Origin: Calonectria ilicicola
Taxonomy: Eukaryota > Ascomycota > Sordariomycetes > Hypocreales > Nectriaceae
Assembly (NCBI GenBank): GCA_020809705.1
Contig: CP085832.1
Location: 3,596,001-3,660,000 of the forward strand
DNA: 64,000 nt
Direction: 5' to 3'
Shown here: positions 44,820 through 57,115 of the stretch, in pieces
Position numbering within the stretch: position 1 is the stretch's first letter
Layout of the letters: every line of letters begins with the position of its first letter
Program-made: the position numbers and the translations under genes
The notes under the pieces: generated by a model
Told to the model about the DNA's origin: nothing
Database searches by the model: none
The model's input: only the letters and a program-made list of their open reading frames with translations

Positions 44820-47581
44820 ATTGAGTGATTGTACAAAGATAAAAGGCCGAGGTGAGCCTGTGTATATATACCCAACAAGATTGTTTGCATTTGGGGGGCG
44901 TCTGGCATCATTTGTAATGGCTTGAACTTGCATGAAATGTACGAAGGACATAGATCAAGCATCTGTTAGATACCAACCGCTCCAATAGAATCAAGATTCC
45001 TTAACAAAAAAGAACCTGCTCTAAATTTCCCATCAGTCAATCCCATGTAGTCGCTATAAACTGACCAGGGCAATGAGAGTTTAGCCTCTCGCAAGTCTTG
45101 GCATGATCAGCATTGCTGATCTCCCCACCAACATCCTGGCTGAACATGAACCCTTATCGAACCCTTGATGAGCCGCATGCGCCTCTGCAGCCTTAGTATC
45201 AGGCTAGTTCTAATTGGCAGAATTTTTCTACATGCGTCATCCAACGGCAGTGGCCAATGGCAGGAATCTTCTTATACAAACAGAAATGCCAGCTAGCAAG
45301 GAAATCAGTGCACCAAATTTTACTTGAGCAGAAAGGAAGTTACCATTAATCAAATGCCCATTCGAAGCAGCTTTCATTTTTATTTCTCTTGTTATTCTAT
45401 TGATAATCAACAACTCGCCAAACAGAAGACACTGCACTTGAGTAGCATCCAAAAAGCAGCCCTACGAACCAAATCGTTTGGAGATGATATATTAGCGACA
45501 CAATAGACTACGCACCTTGTCAAGGCAGTTAAATACTTTGGGTAATAAAAAATATACCTTCAATTGGGTAGAGTCTGAAATTTTTCTGTATATTAAGTAG
45601 CCAAAAGTCGAAAAGTTGATGATTTCCCCCAAAAGCAGCAGAGCGTCTGACATCCACACGCACCCCAAGCTCGACTAAGAGTTTGCCACTTCTCACTATC
45701 TTTTCTCAGCAGGAACTAGTAAAAGTATCTCTTCAATATCATTTCTAGACTTAGTATCCGCCCTCGTTTCAAAAAGAATGTCTATAATTTCGACTCTTTC
45801 AAAGGCAGAGACTCCGTTCCTAACCCACAGCGACCATTGGTCACCGTAGGACCCGCAGTCAGTAGATGCGTACAGCAGCGGGCTCGGGCCGTCTATCTAT
45901 TCACTCGCTTGCGGCACGGTTCTACCCACAACTTTGTTGCAAGTTATGAATGCGCTATTAAAGATATCGGGCACAATCAAACATTCTCAATCGTGTAACG
46001 ACAAACAAATCTCTCAACAGCCTGGCCGCAGTCAACAGTTAAGCAGACTAGCCATACCCACTCAGGTCCTGCAGCACAGTCCTTCACCTCACAGTCATCT
46101 AACATCTCAATTATTTTATTCCCATTTAAGTTCAAGTGTGATCTGGATTTAGTTTGTGCAAATCAAGGAGTAGATTTTGCTATAATACATAGTGTCTTGG
46201 TAGTATGCGTCGACAACCATTTACTGGTTCAGCTTGAGGGCTGGTGATTATCCGCACATATGTTATCATCCTTAAGCAACGCAATGAAAACATCACCATT
46301 CTCAATTTCCAATGTTGTTTAAATTATGCCACCAAATATAGTAGGGTCAGATTCATAGATACAGGCCACGTAATTGATTCAAACCCATACACACGAATGC
46401 TTCATGACCAGCACCAGGTTCAGGTTGTTAGAGTGCAATGCAAGTCGATATAGTTCCAACAAGCACCACATACCAAAAATCACCTTGGAATCCTGTATCA
46501 CTATTAATCGATCCTTCCTTAACGGTTTACGGCAATTTCGAAGTCATTGTACAGTAAAAAGAAATCGCACTCTCTTACCATCATGTGGAAGTAAGCTCCA
46601 GTAACCATTCCCATCCTCCTTATCTCACAGACTGCTCCTATGCCAAGATATTTTTGGCATTCACTTGTGTGCTCCCGGGCCCGCATTATTTCCCGCAAAC
46701 AAGTCAAAGCATGCATAATCTCCTCAACGCTTCATCAGCCAAGAAAATCATCCATCGTTCGGCATTTCGTTGTTGAACGGGAGGACACGCTTCGGGCCAA
46801 TAACTCCCCCCAAGAGCTCCCAGTCCTGTCCGTCCGCTTGCCGTCGCCGAAATCCAAACTGCGGTGAGGAACAGCCATGTCTCGGCTTGCATGTCTTTCA
46901 ACCGATGCGCTCCTCGCATAGGCCGGGTAGCTGTCCCTGGGGTGACACTGCGTCTTAAGCACTCGCATGCCGTATGTAAGTAGGGTGGCTACAGCTTCTT
47001 CACCGCTTCAACACCAAGTAACCTGAAATCCAGAATATTTCACCTTTGAGCGATTCTTCCCAAGGCAATCGCGTATATAAGAGGAATATATTCATGCTGC
47101 ATCATGTTTCTCTGGATTTTCCCCCATCGTGACATAACACGCCGGTCCGCTGGGCTGGGTTTTTGACCAGTCTCACAAATTGGATGACGGTACCTCTCGA
47201 CGGATACCTGTATTACAAAGCTATTTAGGCGAGGTCTCGCAGAACAAACTCACTCCGCCATTTGTAAGAAACGGGAGCCTATGGTTGTGGTCATACACAT
47301 GCAAGATTGCCCCAGGTCATGGCCATGTCACTGCAGCATCGTCGGTACAAGGTCTTGTATCGGCCTCTTTTCTCAATATAGAGCCGCCTCCCTCGCCTAC
47401 CATGCCACTCAAACACCATCCTCGACACGAGTGTCTCAACCTCTTCCTGGGATCACGAACGCACTTCTCCTTCAGCCACTCGGGAAACAAGAGATTCGTA
47501 TTCATTTCGCTTTGGAACCCATCTTTTTAAACATCGACCTGCGTCCCCCTTTCGTCCCCACCACACCCTCCCTCCGACCCA
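44820..47581. other. AT-rich intergenic region, no gene seen
   Basis: AT-rich to about 46.5 kb, then more balanced as the leader of the Zn2Cys6 gene begins. The short open frames on both strands lack domains or splice-supported extensions. Confidence 0.55.
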
Positions 47582-49017
47582 ATGGCCATGACCATGGCCG
47601 AGACCGTCTCCCGCAAGGCCTGTGATCGTTGCCACGGCCAAAAGATCAGCTGCAAGCGCATTAAAGACGACAAGTGTGAAAGATGCAAACGCCTCAATAC
47701 AGAGTGCAAAACCAGCCCCTCGCTTCGCTCCAAGAAGCAGCAGCAGCAGCAGCATCAACAACCCCAGCAGAACTGCCATACTCCCTCGGAGCAAGCCCTC
47801 AACGAGCGCCGCTCTCCCAAGCGACGGCGAACAGGCAGCGATCCCAGCGTTGTCCTACCCGACACGGGTATGTACCCCTTGACCCGAGTTCAGGAGAGGA
47901 ACATTGTCTCGAGTTTGTTGATCACCGACTCACATTGCGGAAAGCACTGCCAATAGTTTCCCACCCAGCCGGGTTGATCAAGAGCCATCCTGCCGTCACA
48001 CCCGATCCCGCTCTGGAAATCAACGATTTCAACTTCAATTTTGAGCAGCTGGGTCTCGTCGGAGGCGACTATTTATCCCATCACGGCCTCCCTGTCATTG
48101 CCGACAACCAGAGCCCTTCTTCTCTGCACCATCATCATCAGCCCCTCGGCGCCTTTGCCGACTCTTGGGATCCGAACCTCACCTCGTCGGACGTGTACCC
48201 CTTAGTGGCACCAGAACCCCTTCTGCCGCAACCAGCAACAGACGAATATACTCGGGCTGTGGTGCTTCAAGAAGCCTCCAGAAGCTGTGTATCTGAGCAC
48301 AGCAGCTCTGACAAGCGTCTCTCCCAGAGGGCAAGGCAGCGTCCTAGGCAAATTCACCTCGCGGCCCGTGCCGACACAACACCGCTGCTCAGAGACGCGC
48401 CCCTGATTCACTGGATGGCGCAGTTGACCGACATCAACGCCCGGCTCCTGGACCTGTCCTCGGCTCTGCCGTCTCATGAGGTGACCCAGAATGGGCCCTT
48501 GTGTGCACTGCCGGTCGAGGACAAGTTCAAGGGCAACGGGTTCCCGATAGATGAGATGTTCAAGCTGACGAGGCGAGTCGCCGACGTCCTGGAGCAAACG
48601 CCTCCAGAGCCCTCCGAGGCAATTGACAGCTCTGACCCTGGCAATGCCATGTTCATACTCTCTACGTACATGCGATTGCTAGACATGTATCAGAAGGTCT
48701 TCAGCCTAGTCCACGCCGAGCTGTCTCAAACTAGCTCCAACACACTGTTTCAGTTCTGGAAGCTTCCCGAGGTCACGGTCGGGTCGTTTACCGTTGAGTC
48801 ATCTCCGTTTTTGCAAATGTCCCTGACGATCCAGCTCGCCGAGGAGTTCTTGGAGAGGCTGCGAGGGCTAGCTAGTCGCTGGTCTGGTGTTGCAGGGGGT
48901 TCTATGTTCTCCGACGTTGTAGACATTTCATTCCAGGCCTTCAAGGAGCGGGAGGAGAAACTGGCCGGGCATCTTGTGGGGTTGCGAGGAGAAATTGAGG
49001 CGCTCCTAGACGGTTAG
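47582..49017 (+). CDS. Zn2Cys6 transcription factor with AflR-like C-terminal region
   Basis: Two exons, 47582-47867 and 47957-49017, with an 89-bp intron (gtatgt...caatag). The intron changes the apparent reading frame, and the joined product is 448 residues. The zinc cluster is near the N terminus (residues 14-42, ACDRCHGQKISCKR and CERCKRLNTEC), a complete six-cysteine C-x2-C-x6-C pattern. A basic linker with a Gln run (KKQQQQQHQQPQQ) and KRRRTG follows, then a His cluster (LHHHHQPLG). The C-terminal half (about 260-448) is helical: ILSTYMRLLDMYQKVFSLVH and SFTVESSPFLQMSLTIQL, a style seen in AflR-related regulators. Three in-frame ATGs lie within 13 codons at the start; the first is used. 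No biosynthetic genes are adjacent, so a pathway-specific role is not supported by context. Confidence 0.87.
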
Positions 49018-52000
49018 TGGCGCGGCTGTTGGTTCATGAAGGATCGAGTTCAGGGTCCAGGGATTTTCGAGTAAAAAGGCTGGGTGGTGAGAAAATAGTG
49101 CAACTCCAAAGTCTATCTGAATCGTCATACGATATTTATCGTCTTAAGCAAATCGCCCCATAAGTCTTCAGATGGTCCACAAAAGGAACACTGTGATCCA
49201 AGCTCTAACCAGGAAATCTACCAGGTAGATTGCTGTCGCTGCCAGATACATAGTATTGGTATCAAGGCTGGTCGTGGTCAGTATGCGACAGTCGAAATAG
49301 ATTACAAGATCCACCAATCAAGAGATGCATCGAAGATGAGATAGATATCTGTCTCAGAATCCGATTCAGATTCTTATCTTTAGCGTCGATCCGATAAGAC
49401 TTGTAACTGAAATCCTCAAGTGGGTTAGATAGGGGATTCAAGCTGTCACCGTCAATAGGTTCCTTACAAGCCGCCGCACCCCGTCCTCGATCCACCTGTG
49501 TCGAGTCACCCACTATCATGCACATCAGCTACATACCATACATCTAGTCTATCACGATACAGCAGAATGTTATTAGAATTTAGATATATCGGGTTTTTAT
49601 TTGGTATAATGTTAAAAATCCAAGATTTCACTCGACCACGCAACATGAGTTGTGATCAGAATTCGGATCTAGTCTAGGTTAGTAAAACGCAGGCTTATCT
49701 TATGGCAAAAGGATTAATGCATATCAAGATTAACATTTAGCCAATATGAGAGAATTATCTTTTTTATGAATGCTTTGATCGATCCTTTTTTCTACTTGAA
49801 GCTATTGCCTGGTTGAACTATGGCACTCTCAGTGGCATAAGGAAATCCAGCTCAATTTGATGTGCAAAGCAATCTCATTGTAAGATGCCTGTTCTTAATA
49901 GATCGCTTCGCAATGCCCAATGGTCATCAATAGTGAGATCAGAGTAGTAGGAATTTTTTACAGTTCACATTTGCATCAGACAACTTTTCACGATTGATCC
50001 TACCAAAGCAGTGTGGCAATATTTTGCGACCACTCCTGTTTCCTTCTACGCAAGGCTACGATCTTCGGTGTCCATTTACCTAATAAAGTTACCGATTTGA
50101 TGGGTTAGAAGGCTATTAATGTTCCATTCAGATTGCAGAATATCCAGAAAATACCACCAGAAGCCCAATATGCGAGCAAACCTGCAACACACGATGCCCT
50201 TTGAATAATGCATCAACTTTTGAGCGGGTGGATATTCAACAACAAAAGCAAAGGTGGTTGGAACGACGACGATCGCCTACCAGGACCACAGCACCGGCAC
50301 TCCTGGACGCGCAATTGGGTTGGCCGATGACTCGTCAGGCCCTTCCCAGTACAAGTGGGGATTTCATATACCAGAGCCTTGGTTCAAGGCATATCCGAAG
50401 GAGCCTAACCCCGTACTGTTCTGGATGGAGCACCTCGTCATTTCACAAGTAGATCATGCGAATCACATGATTTTCCCTTGTGTTACACAAATGACGGAAA
50501 TTGTGCAGGCTAAACAACGCCCTTGAGCGCCAGACGTGGCCCCCAGGCTTCGCTTTCTCAAGGGGCGCTTCCCTAGCCAGGGCCAGGCCCCCCAGCAAGA
50601 GATCCCCGACAGTATTGGAACCGCTGGCACGAGGAAATAACCTTACGAATTTCTCGCCTAGGGACCAGCCATCCCATCCGCCAACTCCAGCAGGTCGGAT
50701 CCGCTACCCTTGTAGGCGAACTGTTTGTTGTTGCCAGAAAAGTCGGGCTTGTTGACCAAGTCGATTCCGGCTGACGAGGAAACATGCATTTAGCCTCCAT
50801 CGGGAAAGGTTTTATCCTCCTTCTTGGCAGTCAATAGACGCCTGTCAATAATACGGTTACGCTTTAGAAGAGAAAACCGTTGACCGATATTCCGTCCGGA
50901 CCTTTCTACTCCGTAATCACAGCCATTGTCGCATTCGGAGAAAGCCCGCGCCGCTGGTCGGGGTAAAAAAAAAAAACCCTTGCCAAACGTTGCCGGACAT
51001 AATTTTCCCTCTGGGCGTCGGGCGAGACCCGATATACTTTTTTTACAAAGAGACCCGGCTTTCTGGAATCAAGACCCTGGGTCATGGATGGCACGAGGGA
51101 AGCCGCAAAGCTTGGTCGATCGACGGCGCCCATCCAGGCTTGTTTGAGGCGTTGCCCACGGTCAGCCCGGAGCCATCTAAACTCCCCAGACAGCCATGTT
51201 TCTGGCGAGACCCTTCCATGTGCGACACTAGCACAATCTCGACCCTGGCGAATCGCCTCTGTCGTAAGGCATTAATCGAACCATGGGACCGAAAATTGCT
51301 TATTTGGAATCAGAGTTTCACCTTCCTCGCGTTCAACGTCTGGACCGCGACCAAAATGACTTTCAAGTAAGCCATGATACGTTGAGATGAGCCTATGTCA
51401 TGGATGATGCTGTCTTTCCCTTTGTGTGACAGATGGTAGCAGGGAAGCCGGGTTGTGAGCGGTGACGCTGTCGGCGGCGTTGCAGTTACCAGGGTTGGGT
51501 GGGAGCGGCAATTGCGTTGCTACAGTCATGGAAACGGCAAAAGCAAAACAGGCGATGCCAGGTTTCTCAACCTCTGCATCTGTGGCGCCGAACAGCCCGC
51601 GGCAGTGCATCTTCGCCAAAATAGCCAAGAATCAAAAGTCGGTATGTGGAGAAAACGAGAGTCAATAAACAAAAATCCGAACGCCTGCCCTGCGCTTCGC
51701 GCCCGCGCATGGGGCGGCACTTGTTCACATGGCTTTGAGCAGGGAGAGAGAATTAACGAGGAAGAAAAAGAAAAACCGCTTGTCTGGGGTATGCTGGTGG
51801 GCGGAATGCGGCCTCCGAGGGTTGCGTGAATTGCAGACCTCGTCTGCAGGAGCATGCCTCAGACTTACAGCTGTCAAAGAGCGGTCTGCATCAACTAGTC
51901 TAGTGCCCGGCTGTGTCAAACGATCACTCAGATGCAAGGTCGATGAAGAATGCTGGAGTCGGCTCCAGTATTGGGCATCACCGGCTATGAAGCCATCCTG

Positions 52001-54177
52001 GAGGTAAGGTAAGGTATAGGGTAAAGCAAGAGTTCGGGACTCCCGGCTTCAGGAAAACTTTGCGCCGTTTCTCGCGTTTTCACCTGTCGCCGTTGGACGG
52101 AATTAAGTTGCGGCCAAGGGCCGTCCCGTGTTTCCATCTGGACAGATGAAATTTGGTTAAAGCCTGATCTCTTCTGAAGGATGGCAATATTGATAGCCTT
52201 CCTGACTGTGCAGCAAAAGCAAAGTTACTTGTGAGTGTCCCACGGTACCCCTGGCCGCCGTGGGTCAAGGGATTTTTCCTGCTCAGCCAACTCATACCAA
52301 ACCTTCTGACCGATACCGACTGGGAGCGGATCCGCCGAATCAATCCTTCGGCAGAGTCGAATCTGACAAAGGCCACAAAAATCCGAGGCCAAGCCGCGAG
52401 GAAGGGTCAAGTGCAGGCATGCATGCTCTTTGCCGGTGTTGTGTTGTATGGGTGCAAATCCACCCAGCCCTGCCGGCCGCGTCGGCTCCACCAACATTGT
52501 GAGCCGTCAATTGCGAGGTGCAGCGACCCGAGTTTTACCTGAACCTTTTCCTTGCCGGGTAATGATGCAGAGTCGTCAGATGTTGAGCGAAGCGACGGGG
52601 AGGGCCATTCTGCCCCATCTGATATGTGATAGATATGCTTTGAGGGCTGAAATGGACGTTTGCAAAGGGTCCAAAGGTAAATTCAAGCAAACCCCAAGCA
52701 TTTGGCCAGGGGTCATGGTGCCAGAAGCAGGACATCCCGAGGCCCGAGCCTGCGTGCTGGGAACACCAGGACGCGGAGCTGGGACGCTGGTGATTGGCGG
52801 CAAGGCCTCCCCATGCGGGTCAGGCTGGGTATGCTGCCCTGGATGGCGGAGAGGCAGGCCCTGAAAAATCGATGATGGTGACACTGTCAGCGGTGGTACC
52901 CTGTGGGCAGAGTGGACTGGTGGGAACAATGCTGGTCCCGTCGGCCATGGCTAGGGCCTGAAGGGAAAGGCGCGAGGCCATTGTAATGAGTTGCAATGAC
53001 TACGACTCCCATAATTAGACGTGTTTGATGAGGTCGCACGCCGCAGGGCCTTGTTGGTTATCATGGATTGATCTGCGCTAGAAGGTCGACAAGGTCGGAT
53101 AAAGCACCTGGGTGGCTTGATCACTTTTTTCCCGTCTTTTCGCCGCACTGGAGCGAAACCGAGCCATATGGAGAGCCTGAGCTGCTTTATTTGGGTCCCC
53201 GAGCCGTACCGTTCATAGCAAAAACGGGAAGCTGGATTACAATTTTGTCGCAGAGCCGTGCCCTCCAATCAATCGGGCGAAACTGACCGAGTCGCTCGGC
53301 ATGGCACAGTGACCACGGGCATCAATTTCACTTGAATTGTGCATTCGCAAGGCTGATTGGGCAGGAGGAAGGCAGGGGTGCGATGAAGGGGCAAGTGAGT
53401 GTGGGGATGAAATGGGGTGGAGTGGAAATTATTCCAGAACACGCCCATGAACAAACGGTAAAAGCTCTAGCCGGCTGCTAGCCTCTTTCGGGCTACTTGA
53501 TGATTGCTGTTTCTAGGGCTGTGGATCATGGAGACGCAGACGGGCTGGGGTGTGTGGCTGGCGGAATTGATGAATATCGCAACAGCGAGGTCTAAGTCGG
53601 GAGAGGGCCAAGTCGTTGCCGTCGACACTGGAAGAAGGCATCTTCGGGGCAGATTGTGGAGCTCATTGGTGGGAATGGCATCGAAGGGAGAAGCCTGCAG
53701 GCGGACCTGGGAGAAAGTCGTCCAGCCAGGCCTGACAAATCTTCACCGGTTCCTGCATTTGGAAAGCGACGTGGCTGCAACGGCTGAATGGGATAAGACC
53801 TGATGCGATGCGGGCATTGTCCAGTGCCGAACTATTTGCACGTCCCGGCATCGGGCCAGTGATGTTGGTCGGCTGAGTGAGCGTGACCTCCTGCGAGTGA
53901 GCAACGCCGATGTGCCTATCGAGTGACCCCGTCTTTGTTGTAGTGTTTCTGGCCATTCATTTCGTCAGCCATACAGTCATTTTGCAGGGGTACGACGCTC
54001 AAGATGAGGGACGCTCAAGTCTCGGCATGACTGGGCTGAACTGCCACACTAATGTCGGGGCTAAGCAGGCTGACAAGTGACCTCTCTCTATTCCGGACGC
54101 TCTTGGTCTGTCGGCAGTTTTACCCACGTGTGCGGTGGAGCAGGCCCTCGTCAACATGGGCGCGCATATGGGAGCGA

Positions 54178-54199
54178 TTTTTTTTTTTTTTTTTTTTTT
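54178..54199. repeat. 22-T homopolymer
   Basis: An uninterrupted run of 22 T, the longest homopolymer seen in the window; intergenic. Confidence 0.9.
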
Positions 54200-55262
54200 G
54201 CGGACTGGCGAAGCCGATGATAATAATCATGATGGTTTGGAGCGTCCGACCGGGCGACTCTGCTGGGACTGCACAGACGAGAGCCGGCAGTACAGTTTGT
54301 CACTCCACCGCGAGCGTGCGGGACGGTAATTGGGGACCCAAGAGTGTATTACGAGGATGGCGTCACCGATGCAGTGGCCGCAGCCATGGGTACGAATCCC
54401 AGGTGGGTGCGCAGTGAGCAAATCGAGCGTCTGCGACAGAATGAGAGGAAGCGCCCACTGAGCCATCCAAGTGAGCACAGTGGGTCAGACATGTGTCTGG
54501 GTGACAGGTTTCACCCAGGACAGCCCATCAGCGACAGGATGGAGGAGCAGAAGCACAGGAAAACGTGTGCTCCAGAAACAATGTTGCGCGTTTAATATAC
54601 AGCGTGCTGCAAGCGAGCGAGCGCGCGCATGGCATCCTGGGACGTGAGGTCTGGGTAGATACGGATCCGTGAGTCGGTTTGGCGCACTGATACCGTAGTC
54701 GTCAGGCTCAGGCCCGGTTTCGATTTTTATTTAGAAGCCGAGCGACGACGCCGCCGTCGAAGGGAAAAAAGATTTGTCACGTCGGTGCGCTGTTACGAGT
54801 GACGAGAATTCAATTTCGTCAGGGAAATGAATCCCGACGGAGCTATCAAAGAGAACGCAGAGCCAAACAATGGCATTGCGAGCGAGCATGTCGACCGAGG
54901 CGGAGACGTCCCCTCTCTGGATATCCAAGCTTTTTGGGGCCCAGACTCTCTCAACCTGAGAGCTTCCTCCCCGAGCGTCCCATGTTGAGATGGGTGGTCG
55001 TCTCGTCTGGGAAGTGCTCCATGCCGATCCTATGAGGGGTTCGGTGAGCAGTACAAAGCTGCGGTACCACGTGCGCAATGCCCCGTCATGTCGGGTGATG
55101 TTTCTGACGCCAGCGAAAGGACTGAATGAGGGTGACTGTGCTCCGGGCGCACGCAGGTGGTGTTGTGCTACGACTCGGCGCCCATTATTTCTTTTTCCAG
55201 TGCTACCAGTACTTGGGATGAGCTGGATTCCGAACGCCGATATGGTGGGGATAACTACCAGC

Positions 55263-55290
55263 GGTGGAAGGGTGGAAGGGTGGAAGGGGG
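55263..55290. repeat. G-rich tandem repeat (GGTGGAAG units)
   Basis: Three successive GGTGGAAG-type units run into a G tract, giving four or more spaced G-runs on the plus strand, compatible with a G-quadruplex. Confidence 0.6.
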
Positions 55291-56605
55291 GGTGGCCGTC
55301 AGGGTTCTCGCTGGATATCGTCATGGCCGGACCTGAGTGCTACTGCGACGTAACAGTGGTATATCACACAATGCCACAGACCATGGCCGGCCATGGCCAC
55401 TGTGACAGGACTCGGACTTTTCCCTCTGCACAGCGCTGCGTACCTGATACAGCCAATACCAGCGCTGCTCACGGCTATTGTTGCTGTCACTTGGTCTTGA
55501 GACGCCAATGTACGTCGTGTCACATTTCTGTCTGTCAGAGTTAGAGGCCCTCGTCGTTTTGTGACGGGCCGCGGCGGGAAGACAACGCTACCCATCCTTC
55601 GCTCGCCTTTCAACGTTGCTCAAAGTCTAAATAAAGCCATTGCATCGTATCGGCCTTTAGTCTTTCGCAGGGCGTTCTGCGTTGCCTGGTGATGTTCGGC
55701 ATGAACGAGACAGTTTGGACGACTGGCGGGCATGCATCTCGCCCGGGCGAGTCAGACCTGGAACAAGTCAACCCCTTGGGAAAGAAAATTTTCATTCTTT
55801 CATTTTCTGGTCCGCCCTCCTTTCGCCGACGACGAACACTGCGAGGCTCGTAGGATGGCCTGTGTGCTGAACAAGCGCGTTGGCTGGGGGTGGTGGTGGA
55901 TGCTCTAGGCTCGCCTAATCGCTCAGGCAAAACTTGATCAGCGACTCACAAATTGCATACCCGGACAGCTGCATATGCGTATTGTTGTACGCGGTCACAC
56001 ATCCACCCCGTCTGTCTCTCCTCATGGCCTCAACCCCAGACCCCTGTGGTGCAGGCAAAAGTTTCCACACGCCCCCCCTTGTCAGGCTCTCCCCGTCACC
56101 ACCCGCCCGGGCGTCCTCACTGACTGTATCTCTGGCTTTGGGCCCTGGTCGGGCCCTTGGAAAGTCTGCCAGAGTGGACTGTCGAGCAGGGGTTGAGGAG
56201 GGGACTGGCGCTCTTCGACGCCTATGATCTTTAATAACAACCCTTGGACCCGGCCGTGGCACGCGGCGGCCCCTCTCTCACCCCGTCTCTTGGTACTCTA
56301 TGACTACCATTGCTCTGGGATTCACATTTTAAATACTCTACGACCGCCGCCCAGCCCTGCCGGCATCATTCTGTTGTGGCTCATCAAGGCGTTTGATCTC
56401 TCTGCGTGTGTGCTTCTCCTTATCTGATCGTTCCATCATCTCCGCCAGCTACATATACCTTCGCTCACCCACCTCGATTCCGGATTGACATCTCACTCGA
56501 CAATCATCGTCATCATCACCATCACCACAATCAATATCGCTTCAGCGTTTACACGCGCATCGACCTAATTGAATCTACCTACTACATCTTACCTAATTCT
56601 TCACC

Positions 56606-57115
56606 ATGTGCAACTACATCTACGTAAGGCACCCCACCATTGCATCGGATTGGAGTCGCAGCAACGGCACTGCCTCGATTGCCTCTGGCCCCCGACAACG
56701 CCGACATCTCTGGATCGTGACTAATATCATGGTATAGAAGGAGCTCAGCTGCCAACACCACTACCACCTGGTAGAATCTTGGTGCCCCAAGTATATTGAG
56801 ACGGAGCGACGATGCCCTCCGACCATTGTTAGCAAGCAGTACTGGTTAGTCTCATCTCCACGCGCATCCGCATTCGGAAACGCACTAGAATTTTTTGATA
56901 TGACTCTTTACTAACTTTTTTTTTCAGGGGCGATGATATTTGTGGTATGTCTTATTCTCCGGGCTCAATCTCCCGCCAAACGTTAGCGACACATACTGAC
57001 TAGTCCACCAGCCGCCTGTCGTGAACGCCAGCAACCCAGCAACCACCCATGGGCCAAGCTCATTCAGCGCCCCGAATCTCGCATGTCATATTCACACCAG
57101 CTCTCCGCCCAATAA
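56606..57115 (+). CDS. Small cysteine/histidine-rich protein encoded by four tiny exons
   Basis: Exons 56606-56623 (18 nt), 56738-56844 (107), 56928-56944 (17) and 57012-57115 (104), totalling 82 codons (81 residues). All introns are GT-AG with strong signals: donors gtaagg, gttagt and gtatgt, branch sites gactaat, ttactaac and tactgac, and a T-tract plus cag in intron 2. For intron 3 the acceptor at 57011 is preferred over 57003, since it yields ICAACRERQ with a CxxC pair and a stop soon after. Cysteines are at 2, 11, 22, 32, 47 and 50 with neighbouring histidines (CQHHYHL), and there is no signal peptide, so a cytosolic zinc-binding fold is more likely than a secreted effector. The M-C-x-Y start resembles small uncharacterised fungal proteins I recall. 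The leader is pyrimidine-rich. No function is assigned. Confidence 0.65.

Larger units (their letters stand above)
49018..56605. other. Long gene-poor region (about 7.6 kb), no supported gene
   Basis: 49.0-50.2 kb is AT-rich; the rest is balanced. It contains a 22-T run (54,178-54,199) and a G-rich triple repeat GGTGGAAG (55,263-55,290). Frames up to 197 codons (54,731-55,324, minus) exist but overlap others and show no domain. The last 300 bp are pyrimidine-rich and look like the leader of the small cysteine-rich gene. Confidence 0.5.

Noticed and set aside
50254..50526. 90-codon frame that reads somewhat protein-like (PEPWFKAYPKEPNP)
   Set aside because: Short, no ATG context or splice partners, and no family recognised.
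54731..55324. 197-codon minus-strand frame
   Set aside because: ATG present but no motif, signal peptide or splice-supported extension; low-complexity Ser/Pro composition.
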